Notes under the pieces: generated by a model
The model's database searches: none
What the model was told of the DNA's origin: nothing
The model's input: only the letters and a program-made list of their open reading frames with translations
DNA from: Achromobacter sp. UMC71
GTDB lineage: Bacteria > Pseudomonadota > Gammaproteobacteria > Burkholderiales > Burkholderiaceae_B
Direction: 5' to 3'
Assembly (NCBI RefSeq): GCF_014170305.1
Contig: NZ_LZZT01000045.1
Coordinates: 124,001 to 188,000, forward strand
Length of the DNA: 64,000 nucleotides
Shown here: positions 51,643 to 61,408 of the stretch, piece after piece
How the letters are laid out: each line of letters opens with the position of its first letter
How positions within the stretch are numbered: position 1 is the stretch's first letter
Translations under genes and position numbers: made by a program

Positions 51643-51672
51643 TAATAACAATGCGAATGCAACTTGTTATTA
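51643..51672. promoter_or_regulatory. 9-bp inverted repeat upstream of receptor gene
   Basis: TAATAACAA (51643-51651) pairs with TTGTTATTA (51664-51672) across 12 nt, ending 16 nt before the ATG. A/T-rich composition and position suggest a Fur-like or other iron-responsive operator. RBS AAAGGA follows it. Confidence 0.45.
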
Positions 51673-51688
51673 TTTAAAGGATCGTTTC

Positions 51689-53890
51689 ATGATATCGCCT
51701 GACATCAGGACAAGCACGCTGGCCCCCCGGTTCTGCTTTGTATCCGCCTTGGCAACCACCGCCACGCTCGCCGCGCCCGCGCAGGCCGTGGCGGCAGACG
51801 CCCAGCCCAGCGTGCAGCTGGCGCCCGTCACCGTCACCGGCCAGGCCGTCGATAGCTCCAAGACAGACAACGCGAGTTCGGCCAAATATGCCGTACCGCT
51901 GCTGGACGTGCCGCAGACCATCACCGTGGTGCCGCGCCAGGTCCTGGATGAGCAGAACGCGCTGAGCCTGCGCCAGGCCCTGTCCAATGTGTCGGGTATC
52001 ACCTTCAATGCGGGCGAAGGCGGCGGCGGCTCTGGCGACTCCATCAACATCCGCGGCTTCAGCGCCAACGCCAACATGCAGCTCGATGGCCTGCGCGACA
52101 GCGCCCAGACCAGCCGCAGCGACCTGTTCAACCTGGAATCGGTCGAGGTCATCAAAGGCCCGAACTCCGTCTTCGGCGGCGCCGGCACCACGGGCGGCAG
52201 TATCAACATGGTGAGCAAGCGGCCCAAGGCGTCAAGCTTCACCCAGATCGACGCGGGTCTGGGCACCGACCGCTACAAGCGGCTGACGCTGGATACGAAC
52301 CAGACCCTGGACCCCAACGGATTCGCTGCCTTCCGCCTGAACCTGATGGGCCACGGCAACGACGTGCCCGGGCGCGACCGGATCGACAAGCGGCGCTGGG
52401 GCGTGGCGCCATCGCTGACCCTGGGCATGAACGGGCCGACCCGGCTGACCCTGAGCTATCTGCATCAAGCCGATGACAACCTCCCCGACTACGGCGTGCC
52501 AGCGCTCAACGGCAAGAAACTGGATGGCGTCTCGCGCTCGGCCTACTTCGGCTGGCGCAATCTTGACCAGGACAAGATCCAATCCGACGCGATCACGGCC
52601 CGGCTGGAACACGACTTCTCGTCCAACCTGAAGATCGAGAACCTGACGCGCTACTCCCGTCTTGACCGCAACACGGTCGTGTCGGCATCGCATGCGAATC
52701 AGCGCGGCCTGCCTCCTGGCCGCTACAAGCCGGCAGGCCCCCAGGCGTATGGCCGCGATTCCGTCACCGACATGTGGATCAACCAGACCAACCTCACCAG
52801 CAAGTTCGATACGTTCGGACTGGGCCACATCCTGGTCACGGGCGTGGAACTATCGCGCGAAACCTACGACCGCACCGCCTATTCCTACAACATCAACTCG
52901 CGCTTCCCGGCCAATGGCTATTCCCTGGCGAACCCGCCCGGCCGTTGGGATGGCCCCACCGACAAGCGGACGTCGGCCAGAACCCTGACCAGCCTGGAAA
53001 CCCGCGCACTCTATGCCATGGACACCATCGCGCTGGGCTCGATGTTCGATGTCAACGTGGGGTTACGGTATGACTGGATCGACGGCGAAGCCTCGAATCG
53101 GCCCGTCAAGGGGGCCCGCGTCGACAACAGCAGCACCGACCGCAAGCTCAGTACCCGCGCCGGCCTGACCTTCAAGCCCACCGATCATGGCCGCATCTAC
53201 ATCGCCTACGGCACGTCCTTCAACCCCTCGGCAGAATTCCTGGTGTCCACCGGCAGCGGCCTGAACCAGGCCACCAGCAGCCTGGCGCCCGAGAAAAACC
53301 GCACGGTGGAACTGGGAACCAAATGGGAACTGATGGACCAGCGGCTGGCCCTGGGCGGGGCACTGTTCCAGGTCGACAAGACCAATGCCCGCGAATCCAT
53401 GAGCGATGGCACGTATCTGCTCGCGGGCGCCCAGCGCGTCAAGGGACTGGAGCTCAACGCCTCCGGCAAGGTCACGCCGCAATGGGATGTGTTCGCCAAC
53501 TACACCCTGCTGGACAGCGAAACACGCCAGTCGGTTTCCCAACCCGCCCGCGTAGGCCAGGCCCTGGGCAATACGCCGCGGCACTCCTTCAGCCTGTGGA
53601 CCAGCTACAGGCTGCCGGCGGGCTGGACGGTCGGCTACGGCGCGCGTTACGTGGGGTCGCGCAATGTCACCTCGCAAGGCAACGGCACGCTGGCCCCCTA
53701 CTGGGTCCACGGGGTCATGGCCTCGTATGACGTGAACCGCAATCTCAAGCTGCAGCTGAACGTCGACAACCTGACCGACAAGGCCTACGTCGAACGCGTG
53801 CGGCAGACCCTGGGCAGCGATTCGAGATCCTCGGCCATCGAGTATGGGGACGGTCGTTCGGCGGTGCTCTCGGCGCGCTACCTGTTCTGA
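51689..53890 (+). CDS. TonB-dependent siderophore receptor, no STN domain
   Basis: A 733-residue outer-membrane receptor. It has a signal peptide, then a plug domain (~45-190; VVPRQVLDEQNALSLRQAL, INIRGFSANANMQLDG, VIKGPNSVFGGAG) and a barrel ending ARYLF. No N-terminal STN, so it does not signal to a sigma factor. The sequence style resembles Fiu/BfrD-type (catecholate) receptors of Bordetella. Monocistronic, with a palindromic promoter element. Confidence 0.85.
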   Translation: MISPDIRTSTLAPRFCFVSALATTATLAAPAQAVAADAQPSVQLAPVTVTGQAVDSSKTDNASSAKYAVPLLDVPQTITVVPRQVLDEQNALSLRQALSNVSGITFNAGEGGGGSGDSINIRGFSANANMQLDGLRDSAQTSRSDLFNLESVEVIKGPNSVFGGAGTTGGSINMVSKRPKASSFTQIDAGLGTDRYKRLTLDTNQTLDPNGFAAFRLNLMGHGNDVPGRDRIDKRRWGVAPSLTLGMNGPTRLTLSYLHQADDNLPDYGVPALNGKKLDGVSRSAYFGWRNLDQDKIQSDAITARLEHDFSSNLKIENLTRYSRLDRNTVVSASHANQRGLPPGRYKPAGPQAYGRDSVTDMWINQTNLTSKFDTFGLGHILVTGVELSRETYDRTAYSYNINSRFPANGYSLANPPGRWDGPTDKRTSARTLTSLETRALYAMDTIALGSMFDVNVGLRYDWIDGEASNRPVKGARVDNSSTDRKLSTRAGLTFKPTDHGRIYIAYGTSFNPSAEFLVSTGSGLNQATSSLAPEKNRTVELGTKWELMDQRLALGGALFQVDKTNARESMSDGTYLLAGAQRVKGLELNASGKVTPQWDVFANYTLLDSETRQSVSQPARVGQALGNTPRHSFSLWTSYRLPAGWTVGYGARYVGSRNVTSQGNGTLAPYWVHGVMASYDVNRNLKLQLNVDNLTDKAYVERVRQTLGSDSRSSAIEYGDGRSAVLSARYLF

Positions 53891-54018
53891 ACGGCCCACG
53901 ATCCGCGGACGGTGCCACGCCACGGCGTGGCACCACTCTGCATCGCACGCCAAAGATATTGCGGCGTCCTCGTCAATGAAGCGCGGCCCGCAGAACGGGG
54001 CCGCGATACCGCAACCGC

Positions 54019-54906
54019 CTACGCCTGTTCCGGCAGATACCCGCTATACCCCATCAGCGTCGACAGCCGCTTGGCCACGTTGCCGACGATCTCCTGCACC
54101 TGCGCGATGCTGGGAGATTCCTTCTGGTCGATCCGTTCGATGTGCGGCACGTTGATCGCCGCAATGACGTGGTTGCCCACGCCCATGACCGGAAACGCCA
54201 CGTTGGTGATGCCGCGGATCTGGCGGCTGGCCATGCAGGCGCAGCCATCCTTGCGCACGTCGGCCAGGATCGAGAACAGCTCGCCCGGGTCGGACTCCAG
54301 CTCGCCTTCGACCTTGATGTGCGCGGCCAGCATCCGGGTGCGCTCGACCTCGTCGCGAAACGCCAGCAGCACGTGGCCGGACGAGGTGTCGGTCAGGCCC
54401 ATCATCACGCCCACCTTCAGGCCGAACGACCAGCGCTCGGGGCTGTCGACCTGGGCGATCACCACCACCCGGCCGCCCTGGTACACCGCCAAGTGGCAGG
54501 ATTGGCGGGCGCGGTTGGCCAGCTCGCGCAGCAGCGGCAAGGCCACGCTGACCAGCGACTTGAGCGGCTGCTGGCGATGCGCCAGCTCGAACATCTTGAG
54601 CGTCAGCGAATAACGGTCGTTTTCGTCGACCTGCACGAAACCGCGGCGCTGCAGTGTCACGGCCATGCGGAAGATCTCGCTGACGCTGCGACCGATCTTT
54701 TGCGCCAGCTCGGCCAGCGTATAGCCGGCCGGGCTGGCCGCCAGCGCTTCCAGGATATCCAGCCCCTTTTCCAGGGCAGGCGCCGCGTAGCGTTGCGCGC
54801 CCGGCGCGTCGGCTGACGACTCGGCCGACAGGTCTGCCGATGCATCGGCCGGCACATCGGCTTTGGGCGTGGCGCGGTTGAAGGCGGATTTCTTGGTTGC
54901 AGTCAT
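54019..54906 (-). CDS. IclR-family regulator
   Basis: About 295 residues. After a ~35-residue low-complexity leader (ADASADLSAESSADAP), the IclR winged helix (~40-100; ALEKGLDILEALAASPAGYTL, split by position) is followed by the effector domain (~115-290; LANRARQSCHLAVYQ, GVMMGLTDTSSGHVLLAF, CACMASRQIRGITNVAFPVMG). It precedes the FAH and SDR genes on the same strand but is transcribed after them; it probably controls the whole cluster including the divergent uxaA-ABC operon through the palindromes at 56664-56780. Confidence 0.88.
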   Translation of the reverse strand: MTATKKSAFNRATPKADVPADASADLSAESSADAPGAQRYAAPALEKGLDILEALAASPAGYTLAELAQKIGRSVSEIFRMAVTLQRRGFVQVDENDRYSLTLKMFELAHRQQPLKSLVSVALPLLRELANRARQSCHLAVYQGGRVVVIAQVDSPERWSFGLKVGVMMGLTDTSSGHVLLAFRDEVERTRMLAAHIKVEGELESDPGELFSILADVRKDGCACMASRQIRGITNVAFPVMGVGNHVIAAINVPHIERIDQKESPSIAQVQEIVGNVAKRLSTLMGYSGYLPEQA

Positions 54907-54932
54907 GGCGGGCTCAGGGTTGGAACCGGATT

Positions 54933-55787
54933 TTATTCGACCCGGGACCAAGCTTGCAGAACCTGGCGCTGCTCGCCCAAGCCGGCGATGGACAGGCGCA
55001 TCACGTCGCCCGCCTTCAGGTAGACCGGTGGCTTCTGGCCCAGGCCCACGCCCGGCGGGGTGCCGGTGCTGATGACGTCGCCGGGCTGCAGCGTCATGAA
55101 CTGGCTGATGTAGCTGACCAGCGTGGCCACGCCGAACACCATGGTGCGAGTGCTGCCGTTCTGGTAGCGGTGGCCGTTGACCTCCAGCCACATGTCCAGG
55201 TTCTGCGGATCGGCGACTTCGTCGCGCGTAACCAGCCAAGGGCCGATCGGGGCGAACGTGTCGCAACCCTTGCCCTTGTCCCACTGGCCGCCGCGTTCGA
55301 TCTGGTATTCGCGTTCGGACACGTCGTTGACGACAGCGTAGCCGGCCACGTAGTCCAGGGCCTCGCTTTCCTCGACGTAGGACGCCTTCTTGCCAATGAC
55401 AATGCCCAGTTCGACTTCCCAGTCGGTCTTGACCGAGTTGCGCGGGATGATCACCGGGTCGTTGGGGCCGGTGATGGACGAGCTGGGTTTCAGGAACAGC
55501 ACCGGTTCGGCCGGCACGGGCAGGCCCGACTCGGCCGCGTGGTCGGCGTAGTTCAGGCCGACGCAGACGATCTTGCCCACGCCATTGACGGGGCAGCCGT
55601 AGCGCACCACGCCGTCCACGCGCGGCAGCGAGGCCGCGTCAAGCTTGGCCAGCTTGGCCAGCGAGGCCGGGGCGATGGCGCCCCCATCGATGTCGCCGAC
55701 CACGCCGGACAGGTCGCGCAAGGCGCCCTGGGCATCGATCAGGCCGGGTTTTTCCTGGCCGGGTTGGCCGTAGCGTACGAGTTTCAT
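54933..55787 (-). CDS. Fumarylacetoacetate-hydrolase-family diketo-acid hydrolase
   Basis: A 284-residue FAH-fold enzyme. The catalytic/metal region is ICVGLNYADHAAE (His), with PVLFLKPSSSI, DWEVELGIVIGKKA (Glu) and GTPPGVGLG. Members split 2,4-diketo-3-deoxy acids into pyruvate and a hydroxy acid in non-phosphorylative sugar-acid pathways (L-rhamnose LRA6, L-fucose). The SDR gene upstream on the same strand is expected to make its substrate. Start at 55787. Confidence 0.85.
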   Translation of the reverse strand: MKLVRYGQPGQEKPGLIDAQGALRDLSGVVGDIDGGAIAPASLAKLAKLDAASLPRVDGVVRYGCPVNGVGKIVCVGLNYADHAAESGLPVPAEPVLFLKPSSSITGPNDPVIIPRNSVKTDWEVELGIVIGKKASYVEESEALDYVAGYAVVNDVSEREYQIERGGQWDKGKGCDTFAPIGPWLVTRDEVADPQNLDMWLEVNGHRYQNGSTRTMVFGVATLVSYISQFMTLQPGDVISTGTPPGVGLGQKPPVYLKAGDVMRLSIAGLGEQRQVLQAWSRVE

Positions 55788-55824
55788 GCGTAATCCTTGG
55801 AATGAAATGAAAGCTGCCGGCCGG

Positions 55825-56595
55825 TCAGTTGGACCAGCCGCCGTCGATAACCTGGATGGTACCGGTAGTGAAGCCGGATTCGTCGCTGGCCAGGTAGACC
55901 ACCAGCGCCGCCACTTCCTCCACGCGGCCGACGCGGCCGATGGGCTGGCGCGCCACGAAGGCGGCGCGTACCGCGGCCTCGTCGTTGCCTTGCAGGCGGG
56001 CCTGCGCCGCGATGCGGTCGCGCAACGACGGCGATTCGATGGTGCCGGGGCAGATGGCATTGCAGCGGATGCCGCGCGCCACGAAGTCGGCGGCCACCGC
56101 CTTGGTCAGGCCAATCACGGCCGCCTTGGAGGCGCCGTACACAAAGCGGTTGGGCACGCCCTTCACGCTGGACGCCGCCGAGGCCATGTTGATGATCGAG
56201 CCGCCGCGCTCAAGCATCAACGGCAGGTAGGCGCGGACGGTGCGGTACATGGCCTTGACGTTCAGGTCCATGCTGAAGTCCCAGTCGGCCTCCTCGCATT
56301 CCAGGATGCTGCCGGCATGGACGAAGCCGGCGCAATTGAACAGCACATCCACCGCGCCGGTTTCGCGGGCGCAGTCGGCCACGGCGGCGTTGTCGCGCAC
56401 GTTCAGCACGCGGGTGCGCAAGCCGCTCAGTCCGGCTTCGCGGGCCTCGCGCGCCAGGTCGGCCAGCGCGTCCTCGTTGACGTCGGTGGCCCAGACCTGG
56501 GCGCCTTCGCGCGCCAGGGCCAGGGCGCTGGCGCGGCCGATGCCGTTGCCGGCCGCGGTGACCAGCGCGCGCTTGTCTTGCAAACGTAGGGTCAT
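55825..56595 (-). CDS. SDR-family dehydrogenase (2-keto-3-deoxy acid 4-dehydrogenase-like)
   Basis: A 256-residue short-chain dehydrogenase. The cofactor motif is VTAAGNGIGRASALA (~11-25), then VLNVRDNAAV and NCAGFVHAGS. The catalytic Tyr-Lys is in RFVYGASKAAV (~150-160) and the Ser is in ASAASSVKG. In the L-rhamnose and L-fucose non-phosphorylative routes a homologous SDR oxidises C4 of the 2-keto-3-deoxy acid before FAH cleavage. First gene of the minus-strand part of the cluster, transcribed divergently from uxaA. Confidence 0.85.
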   Translation of the reverse strand: MTLRLQDKRALVTAAGNGIGRASALALAREGAQVWATDVNEDALADLAREAREAGLSGLRTRVLNVRDNAAVADCARETGAVDVLFNCAGFVHAGSILECEEADWDFSMDLNVKAMYRTVRAYLPLMLERGGSIINMASAASSVKGVPNRFVYGASKAAVIGLTKAVAADFVARGIRCNAICPGTIESPSLRDRIAAQARLQGNDEAAVRAAFVARQPIGRVGRVEEVAALVVYLASDESGFTTGTIQVIDGGWSN

Positions 56596-56850
56596 GTCTC
56601 TTCTCTTGGGTGGGTAAGGCGGCCCGGCGGGGCCGCCTTGCAGGCGGCTGCCGGATTTGTCTCATGAAAACTAAATTTCATTTGTAAAACACGATACACG
56701 GGAAATTTGCCCCACAGCAAGCATGACGCGGGTATCTAGCATCGGTATTAACCCGAATTTTCACGCAATTAATTGAAAATCCGGGAAAACCAATGTTGAC
56801 CTTGAATATGAAAATTGCTTTTATACGCAAAACACAACATCAAAAAAATC
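56596..56850. promoter_or_regulatory. Divergent promoter region with two palindromes
   Basis: A/T-rich region between the SDR and the split UxaA genes. ATGAAA-ACTAAA-TTTCAT lies at 56664-56681, and ATTTTCA-(10 nt)-TGAAAAT at 56757-56780. Both are candidate sites for the IclR regulator, which typically binds short inverted repeats in the divergent region it controls. Confidence 0.5.
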
Positions 56851-57177
56851 ATGACGAGACAAAGCCACCTGGACCCTCAGCTCTTGCTGATTTCCCCCGA
56901 AGACAACTGCCTGATCGTGCGCAGCGCCCTGCCCGCCGGCGCCTGCGTGCAGCTGGAAAGCGGCACCGCCGTCATCGCCACGCCGCTCGGACTAGGCCAC
57001 AAGCTGGCCCGCCACGCCATGCCGGCCGGCGAAAAAATCCTGAAGTACGGCGCCGTCATCGGCAGCCTGACCACCGCCGTCGCGGCCGGGGATCACATCC
57101 ACACCCACAACCTGGACAGCGACTACACCCCCACCTACACGTTGGAAGAAGGCCACGCCTTCACCGACCGGCACTGA
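56851..57177 (+). CDS. UxaA-family small subunit (SAF domain)
   Basis: A 108-residue SAF-domain protein matching the N-terminal part of altronate/galactarate dehydratases, encoded separately. Key pattern: HKLARHAMPAGEKILKYGAVIG and DHIHTHNL. Together with the next gene it should form a UxaA-type Fe-dependent dehydratase, in the split form also used by sulfolactate lyase (SuyA). Start at MTRQSHL (56851). Confidence 0.8.
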   Translation: MTRQSHLDPQLLLISPEDNCLIVRSALPAGACVQLESGTAVIATPLGLGHKLARHAMPAGEKILKYGAVIGSLTTAVAAGDHIHTHNLDSDYTPTYTLEEGHAFTDRH

Positions 57178-57188
57178 GGTTTTTCCCC

Positions 57189-58421
57189 ATGACGGATCTG
57201 TCCCAGCCCTTGCAGGGCTACCCGCGCGCCGACGGCCGCAAAGGCATACGCAATGTGGTCGTGGTGGCCTACCTGGTCGAATGCGCCCACCATGTCGCGC
57301 GCGAAATCGCGCTGGATTTCCGCGACCTGACCGGCGACGTGCAGGTGCACCTGGTGGGTTTCCCCGGCTGCTACCCCAACGCCTACGCCGAGCAGATGAT
57401 GACGGCCATCGCCACCCATCCCAACGTCGGCGCCGCGCTGCTGGTGTCGCTGGGTTGCGAAAGCATGAACAAGCGCAAGCTGGAAGCGGCCATCGCCGAT
57501 TCCGGCCGGCCGGTGCAGACCCTGACCATCCAGCAGCGCGGCGGCACCCGCAGCACCGTGGCCGCCGGCCGCGATTGGGTGCGCGCCACGGCGCAACAGC
57601 TGGCGCAGCAGGCCCGCGTGCCAATGGGCATGGACGAACTGGTGATCGGCACCATCTGCGGCGGCTCCGACGGCACCAGCGGCATCACCGCCAACCCGGC
57701 CGTGGGCCGCGCATTCGACATGCTGATCGCCCAGGACGCCACCTGTATCTTCGAAGAAACCGGCGAACTGGTCGGCTGCGAATTCCACATGCGCCGCCGC
57801 GCCGCCACGCCCGAGCTGGGCGAGGAGATCGTCGCCTGCGTCAACAAGGCCGCGCGCTACTACAGCATCATGGGCCATGGCAGCTTCGCCCCCGGCAACG
57901 CCGACGGCGGACTGTCCACCATCGAGGAAAAATCGCTGGGCGCCTACGCCAAGAGCGGCGCCTCGCCCATCGACGGCATCATCAAGCCGGGCGACGTGCC
58001 GCCCTTCGGCGGCCTGTACCTGCTGGACGTGGTGCCTGACGGCGAGCCGCGCTTCGGCTTTCCCAACATCAGCGACAACGCCGAAATCGTCGAACTGATC
58101 GCCTGCGGCTCGCACGTGATCCTGTTCACTACCGGCCGCGGCTCCGTGGTGGGCTCGGCGGTCTCGCCCGTCATCAAGGTCTGTGCCAATCCCGACACCT
58201 ATCGCGCACTGGGCGAAGACATGGACGTGGACGCTGGCCGCATCCTGGAAGGCCGCGGCACGCTGCAGGAAGTGGCCGAGGAAATCCACGCCCAGGTGCA
58301 GGCGGTGGCCAACGGCGCGCCCAGCAAATCCGAAGACCTGGGACACCGCGAATTCATCCTGACGTACAAGGCGTTCGAGCCCATCGGCCCGTCCTGCCTG
58401 CCGCTGACCCGCGCCGCGTGA
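57189..58421 (+). CDS. UxaA-family large subunit (acid-sugar dehydratase)
   Basis: A 410-residue protein matching the catalytic C-terminal part of UxaA/GarD/SuyB. GYPRADGRKGIRNVVVV opens the domain. LVSLGCE and GTICGGSDGTSGITANPAVG contain conserved residues near the metal, with GHGSFAPGNADGGL later. The likely reaction is beta-elimination of water from a sugar acid, giving a 2-keto-3-deoxy acid that the SDR and FAH enzymes then process. Sulfo-lyase activity on sulfolactate-like substrates is an alternative. Confidence 0.8.
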   Translation: MTDLSQPLQGYPRADGRKGIRNVVVVAYLVECAHHVAREIALDFRDLTGDVQVHLVGFPGCYPNAYAEQMMTAIATHPNVGAALLVSLGCESMNKRKLEAAIADSGRPVQTLTIQQRGGTRSTVAAGRDWVRATAQQLAQQARVPMGMDELVIGTICGGSDGTSGITANPAVGRAFDMLIAQDATCIFEETGELVGCEFHMRRRAATPELGEEIVACVNKAARYYSIMGHGSFAPGNADGGLSTIEEKSLGAYAKSGASPIDGIIKPGDVPPFGGLYLLDVVPDGEPRFGFPNISDNAEIVELIACGSHVILFTTGRGSVVGSAVSPVIKVCANPDTYRALGEDMDVDAGRILEGRGTLQEVAEEIHAQVQAVANGAPSKSEDLGHREFILTYKAFEPIGPSCLPLTRAA

Positions 58422-58443
58422 TCCGCCGCCTAGGAGCGAAGCT

Positions 58444-59127
58444 GTGAACTACACGTTTGATTTCGCCTCGGTACTGGAACAATGGCCCCTGCTGGCGCAG
58501 GGCGCCTGGGTCACGATCAAGCTGTCTTTTCTTGCCACCGTGCTGGGCTTCGTGCTGGGCACGCTATGCGCCTTGGCGCGCAACAGCCGGCTGGGCTGGC
58601 TGCGCGCGCTGGCCGGCGGCTATGTCGAACTGATCCGCAACACACCGCTCCTGATCCAGGCCTATTTCCTGATCTTCGGGCTGTCCAGCGCCGGGTTGAC
58701 CATGCCCATCATGGCCGGCGCGGTGCTGGCGCTGGTGATCAACATCGGCGCCTACACCTGCGAAATCGTGCGGGCCGGCATCGAATCCATCCCCAAGGAC
58801 CAGCTCGAGGCCGGCGAATGCCTGGCCCTGTCGCGCCCCCAGGTGTTCTGGCACGTGGTGCTGCGCCCCGCCGTCGAGCGCGTGTATCCGTCGCTGACCA
58901 GCCAGTTCGTGCTGCTGATGCTGGCCTCCAGCATCATGTCGGCGGTGGGCGCCGAAGAACTGCTGGCCGTGGCCAACCGCATCCAGTCCGACACGTATCG
59001 CAACTTCGAGGTCTTTCTCGTGCTGTGGGGCGTGTACCTGGCGCTGTCCTGGCTGATGCGCCTGGGCTTCTGGCTGCTGGCCCAGCTTGTGTTCCCGCGC
59101 CAGCGCAAGCTCGGCACGCCGCTGTAA
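58444..59127 (+). CDS. PAAT-family ABC transporter permease 1
   Basis: A 227-residue inner-membrane protein of the polar amino acid permease type. The EAA loop is ECLALSRPQVFWHVVLRP, and about five helices are present. GTG start with TAGGAGCG upstream. It pairs with permease 2 (59138). Confidence 0.85.
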   Translation: MNYTFDFASVLEQWPLLAQGAWVTIKLSFLATVLGFVLGTLCALARNSRLGWLRALAGGYVELIRNTPLLIQAYFLIFGLSSAGLTMPIMAGAVLALVINIGAYTCEIVRAGIESIPKDQLEAGECLALSRPQVFWHVVLRPAVERVYPSLTSQFVLLMLASSIMSAVGAEELLAVANRIQSDTYRNFEVFLVLWGVYLALSWLMRLGFWLLAQLVFPRQRKLGTPL

Positions 59128-59137
59128 GGACCGCGCC

Positions 59138-59780
59138 ATGGCTTTCTTCATTCCCGACGAACACGCCTGGTACTTGCTGCAAGGCGCCTGGGGCACCCTC
59201 AAACTATCGGCCTGGACGTTCGTGGGCGGCGGCGCGGCCGGGCTGCTGCTGGCCCTGGCCCGCGTGGCCCCGCGCAAGCTGCTGCGCATGGCGGCCGCCG
59301 GCTATATCCAGGTCATCCAGGGCACGCCGCTCTTGGTGCTGATGGGCCTGTGCTTTTTCGGACCCAGCCTGTTCGGCCTGGGCGAGCTGTCGGCCCTGGC
59401 CGCCGCCGCGCTGGCCATGTCCGTGTATGCCAGCGCCTTCCTGGGCGAGATCTGGCGCGGCTGCATCCAGGCCGTGCCCAGGAACCAATGGGAAGCCGCC
59501 GAATGCCTGGGCCTGTCGCGGCTGCAGCGCATGGCCAAGGTGGTGCTGCCGCAGGCCCTGCGCATCGCCACCCCGCCCACTGTCGGCTTCCTGGTGCAGA
59601 TCATCAAGAACACCTCGATCGCCTCGCTGGTGATCGGCTACGCCGAGCTGGCCTACAACGCCAAGATCCTGAACAACTCGACCTTCCAGCCCTTCCTGTA
59701 TTTCGGCTGCGCCGCGATCCTGTACTTCCTCATGTGCTACCCGCTGTCACGCTGGAGCCGTTCCCTGGAAAGGAGACTGA

Positions 59781-59797
<17 letters not shown>
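59138..59797 (+). CDS. PAAT-family ABC transporter permease 2
   Basis: A 219-residue HisM/GltK-type permease. The EAA loop is AAECLGLSRLQRMAKVVLP, and NTSIASLVIGYAEL precedes the last helix. It starts at MAFFIPD. Its stop overlaps the ATPase gene by 17 nt (59781-59797), so they are coupled. Confidence 0.85.
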
Positions 59798-60512
<715 letters not shown>

Positions 60513-60567
60513 CGCCGCCGCCCTCTCGCAGCACCCACCACAACAACAGCACACTGGAGACAAGCCC

Positions 60568-61386
60568 ATGAACAAGCCCGTATTCCCGCCGCGCGTGCGC
60601 GCCGCTTTCCTCGGCCTGGCGCTGACCGGCGCCCTGGCCGTGTCCGGCGCCGTCCACGCCGACCAGCTCGACGACATCATGAAGGCCAAAAAGCTGCGCG
60701 TAGCCATCGACCTGGGCGTGCCGCCCTACGGCATGAAGGACGCCGCGCTCCATTCCACCGGGTCCGATGTCGAAACCGCGCGCCTCCTGGCCAAGGGCCT
60801 GGGCGTGGAACTGGAGATCGTGCCCACCACGGGCGCCAACCGCGTGCCCTTCCTGCAGACGAACAAGGCCGACATCGTCATCTCCAGCATGTCCGTCACC
60901 CCCGAGCGCCAGAAGGTCATCGACTTCTCGGTGCCCTATGCCGCGATCCTGGCGGTGGTGGGTGCCCCCAAGAGCATGACGCTGACCAGCGCGGCCGACC
61001 TGTCCAACAAGAAGGTCATTTCCACCCGCGGCACCACCAACGACACCGAGCTGACCAAGATCGCCCCCAAGGACGCGCAGATCATCCGCTTTGACGACGA
61101 TGCCACCTCGATCACCGCGGTGGTCAGCGGCCAGGCCGACATCTTCGCCACCGCGCCCGCCCTCTTGCGCACCATCAACGAAAAGGCGCCCGCCAAGCAG
61201 ATGGAGTCCAAGTTCGTGATGCGCCTGAACATGCTGGCCATCGGCATGCGCAAGAACGAACCCGCGCTGAAAGCCAAGCTGGACGACTGGGTGCGCGCCA
61301 ACCTGAAGAACGGCGAACTCAACACCATCTACAAACAATTCCACGGCGTCGACCTGCCGCAGGAAGTCGCCAAGGTCGGCGGCTGA
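60568..61386 (+). CDS. PAAT-family solute-binding protein
   Basis: A 272-residue periplasmic receptor (SBP family 3). The signal peptide ends near AVHA. KKLRVAIDLGVPPYGMKD opens the mature domain, and RQKVIDFSVPYAAI contains the typical YA/Y motif. Binding by amino-acid-type receptors is usual, so the imported ligand may carry an alpha-amino or carboxylate head rather than be a plain sugar. It follows the ATPase gene. Confidence 0.88.
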   Translation: MNKPVFPPRVRAAFLGLALTGALAVSGAVHADQLDDIMKAKKLRVAIDLGVPPYGMKDAALHSTGSDVETARLLAKGLGVELEIVPTTGANRVPFLQTNKADIVISSMSVTPERQKVIDFSVPYAAILAVVGAPKSMTLTSAADLSNKKVISTRGTTNDTELTKIAPKDAQIIRFDDDATSITAVVSGQADIFATAPALLRTINEKAPAKQMESKFVMRLNMLAIGMRKNEPALKAKLDDWVRANLKNGELNTIYKQFHGVDLPQEVAKVGG

Positions 61387-61408
61387 CGCAACGTCCCCAG
61401 GAGAACCC

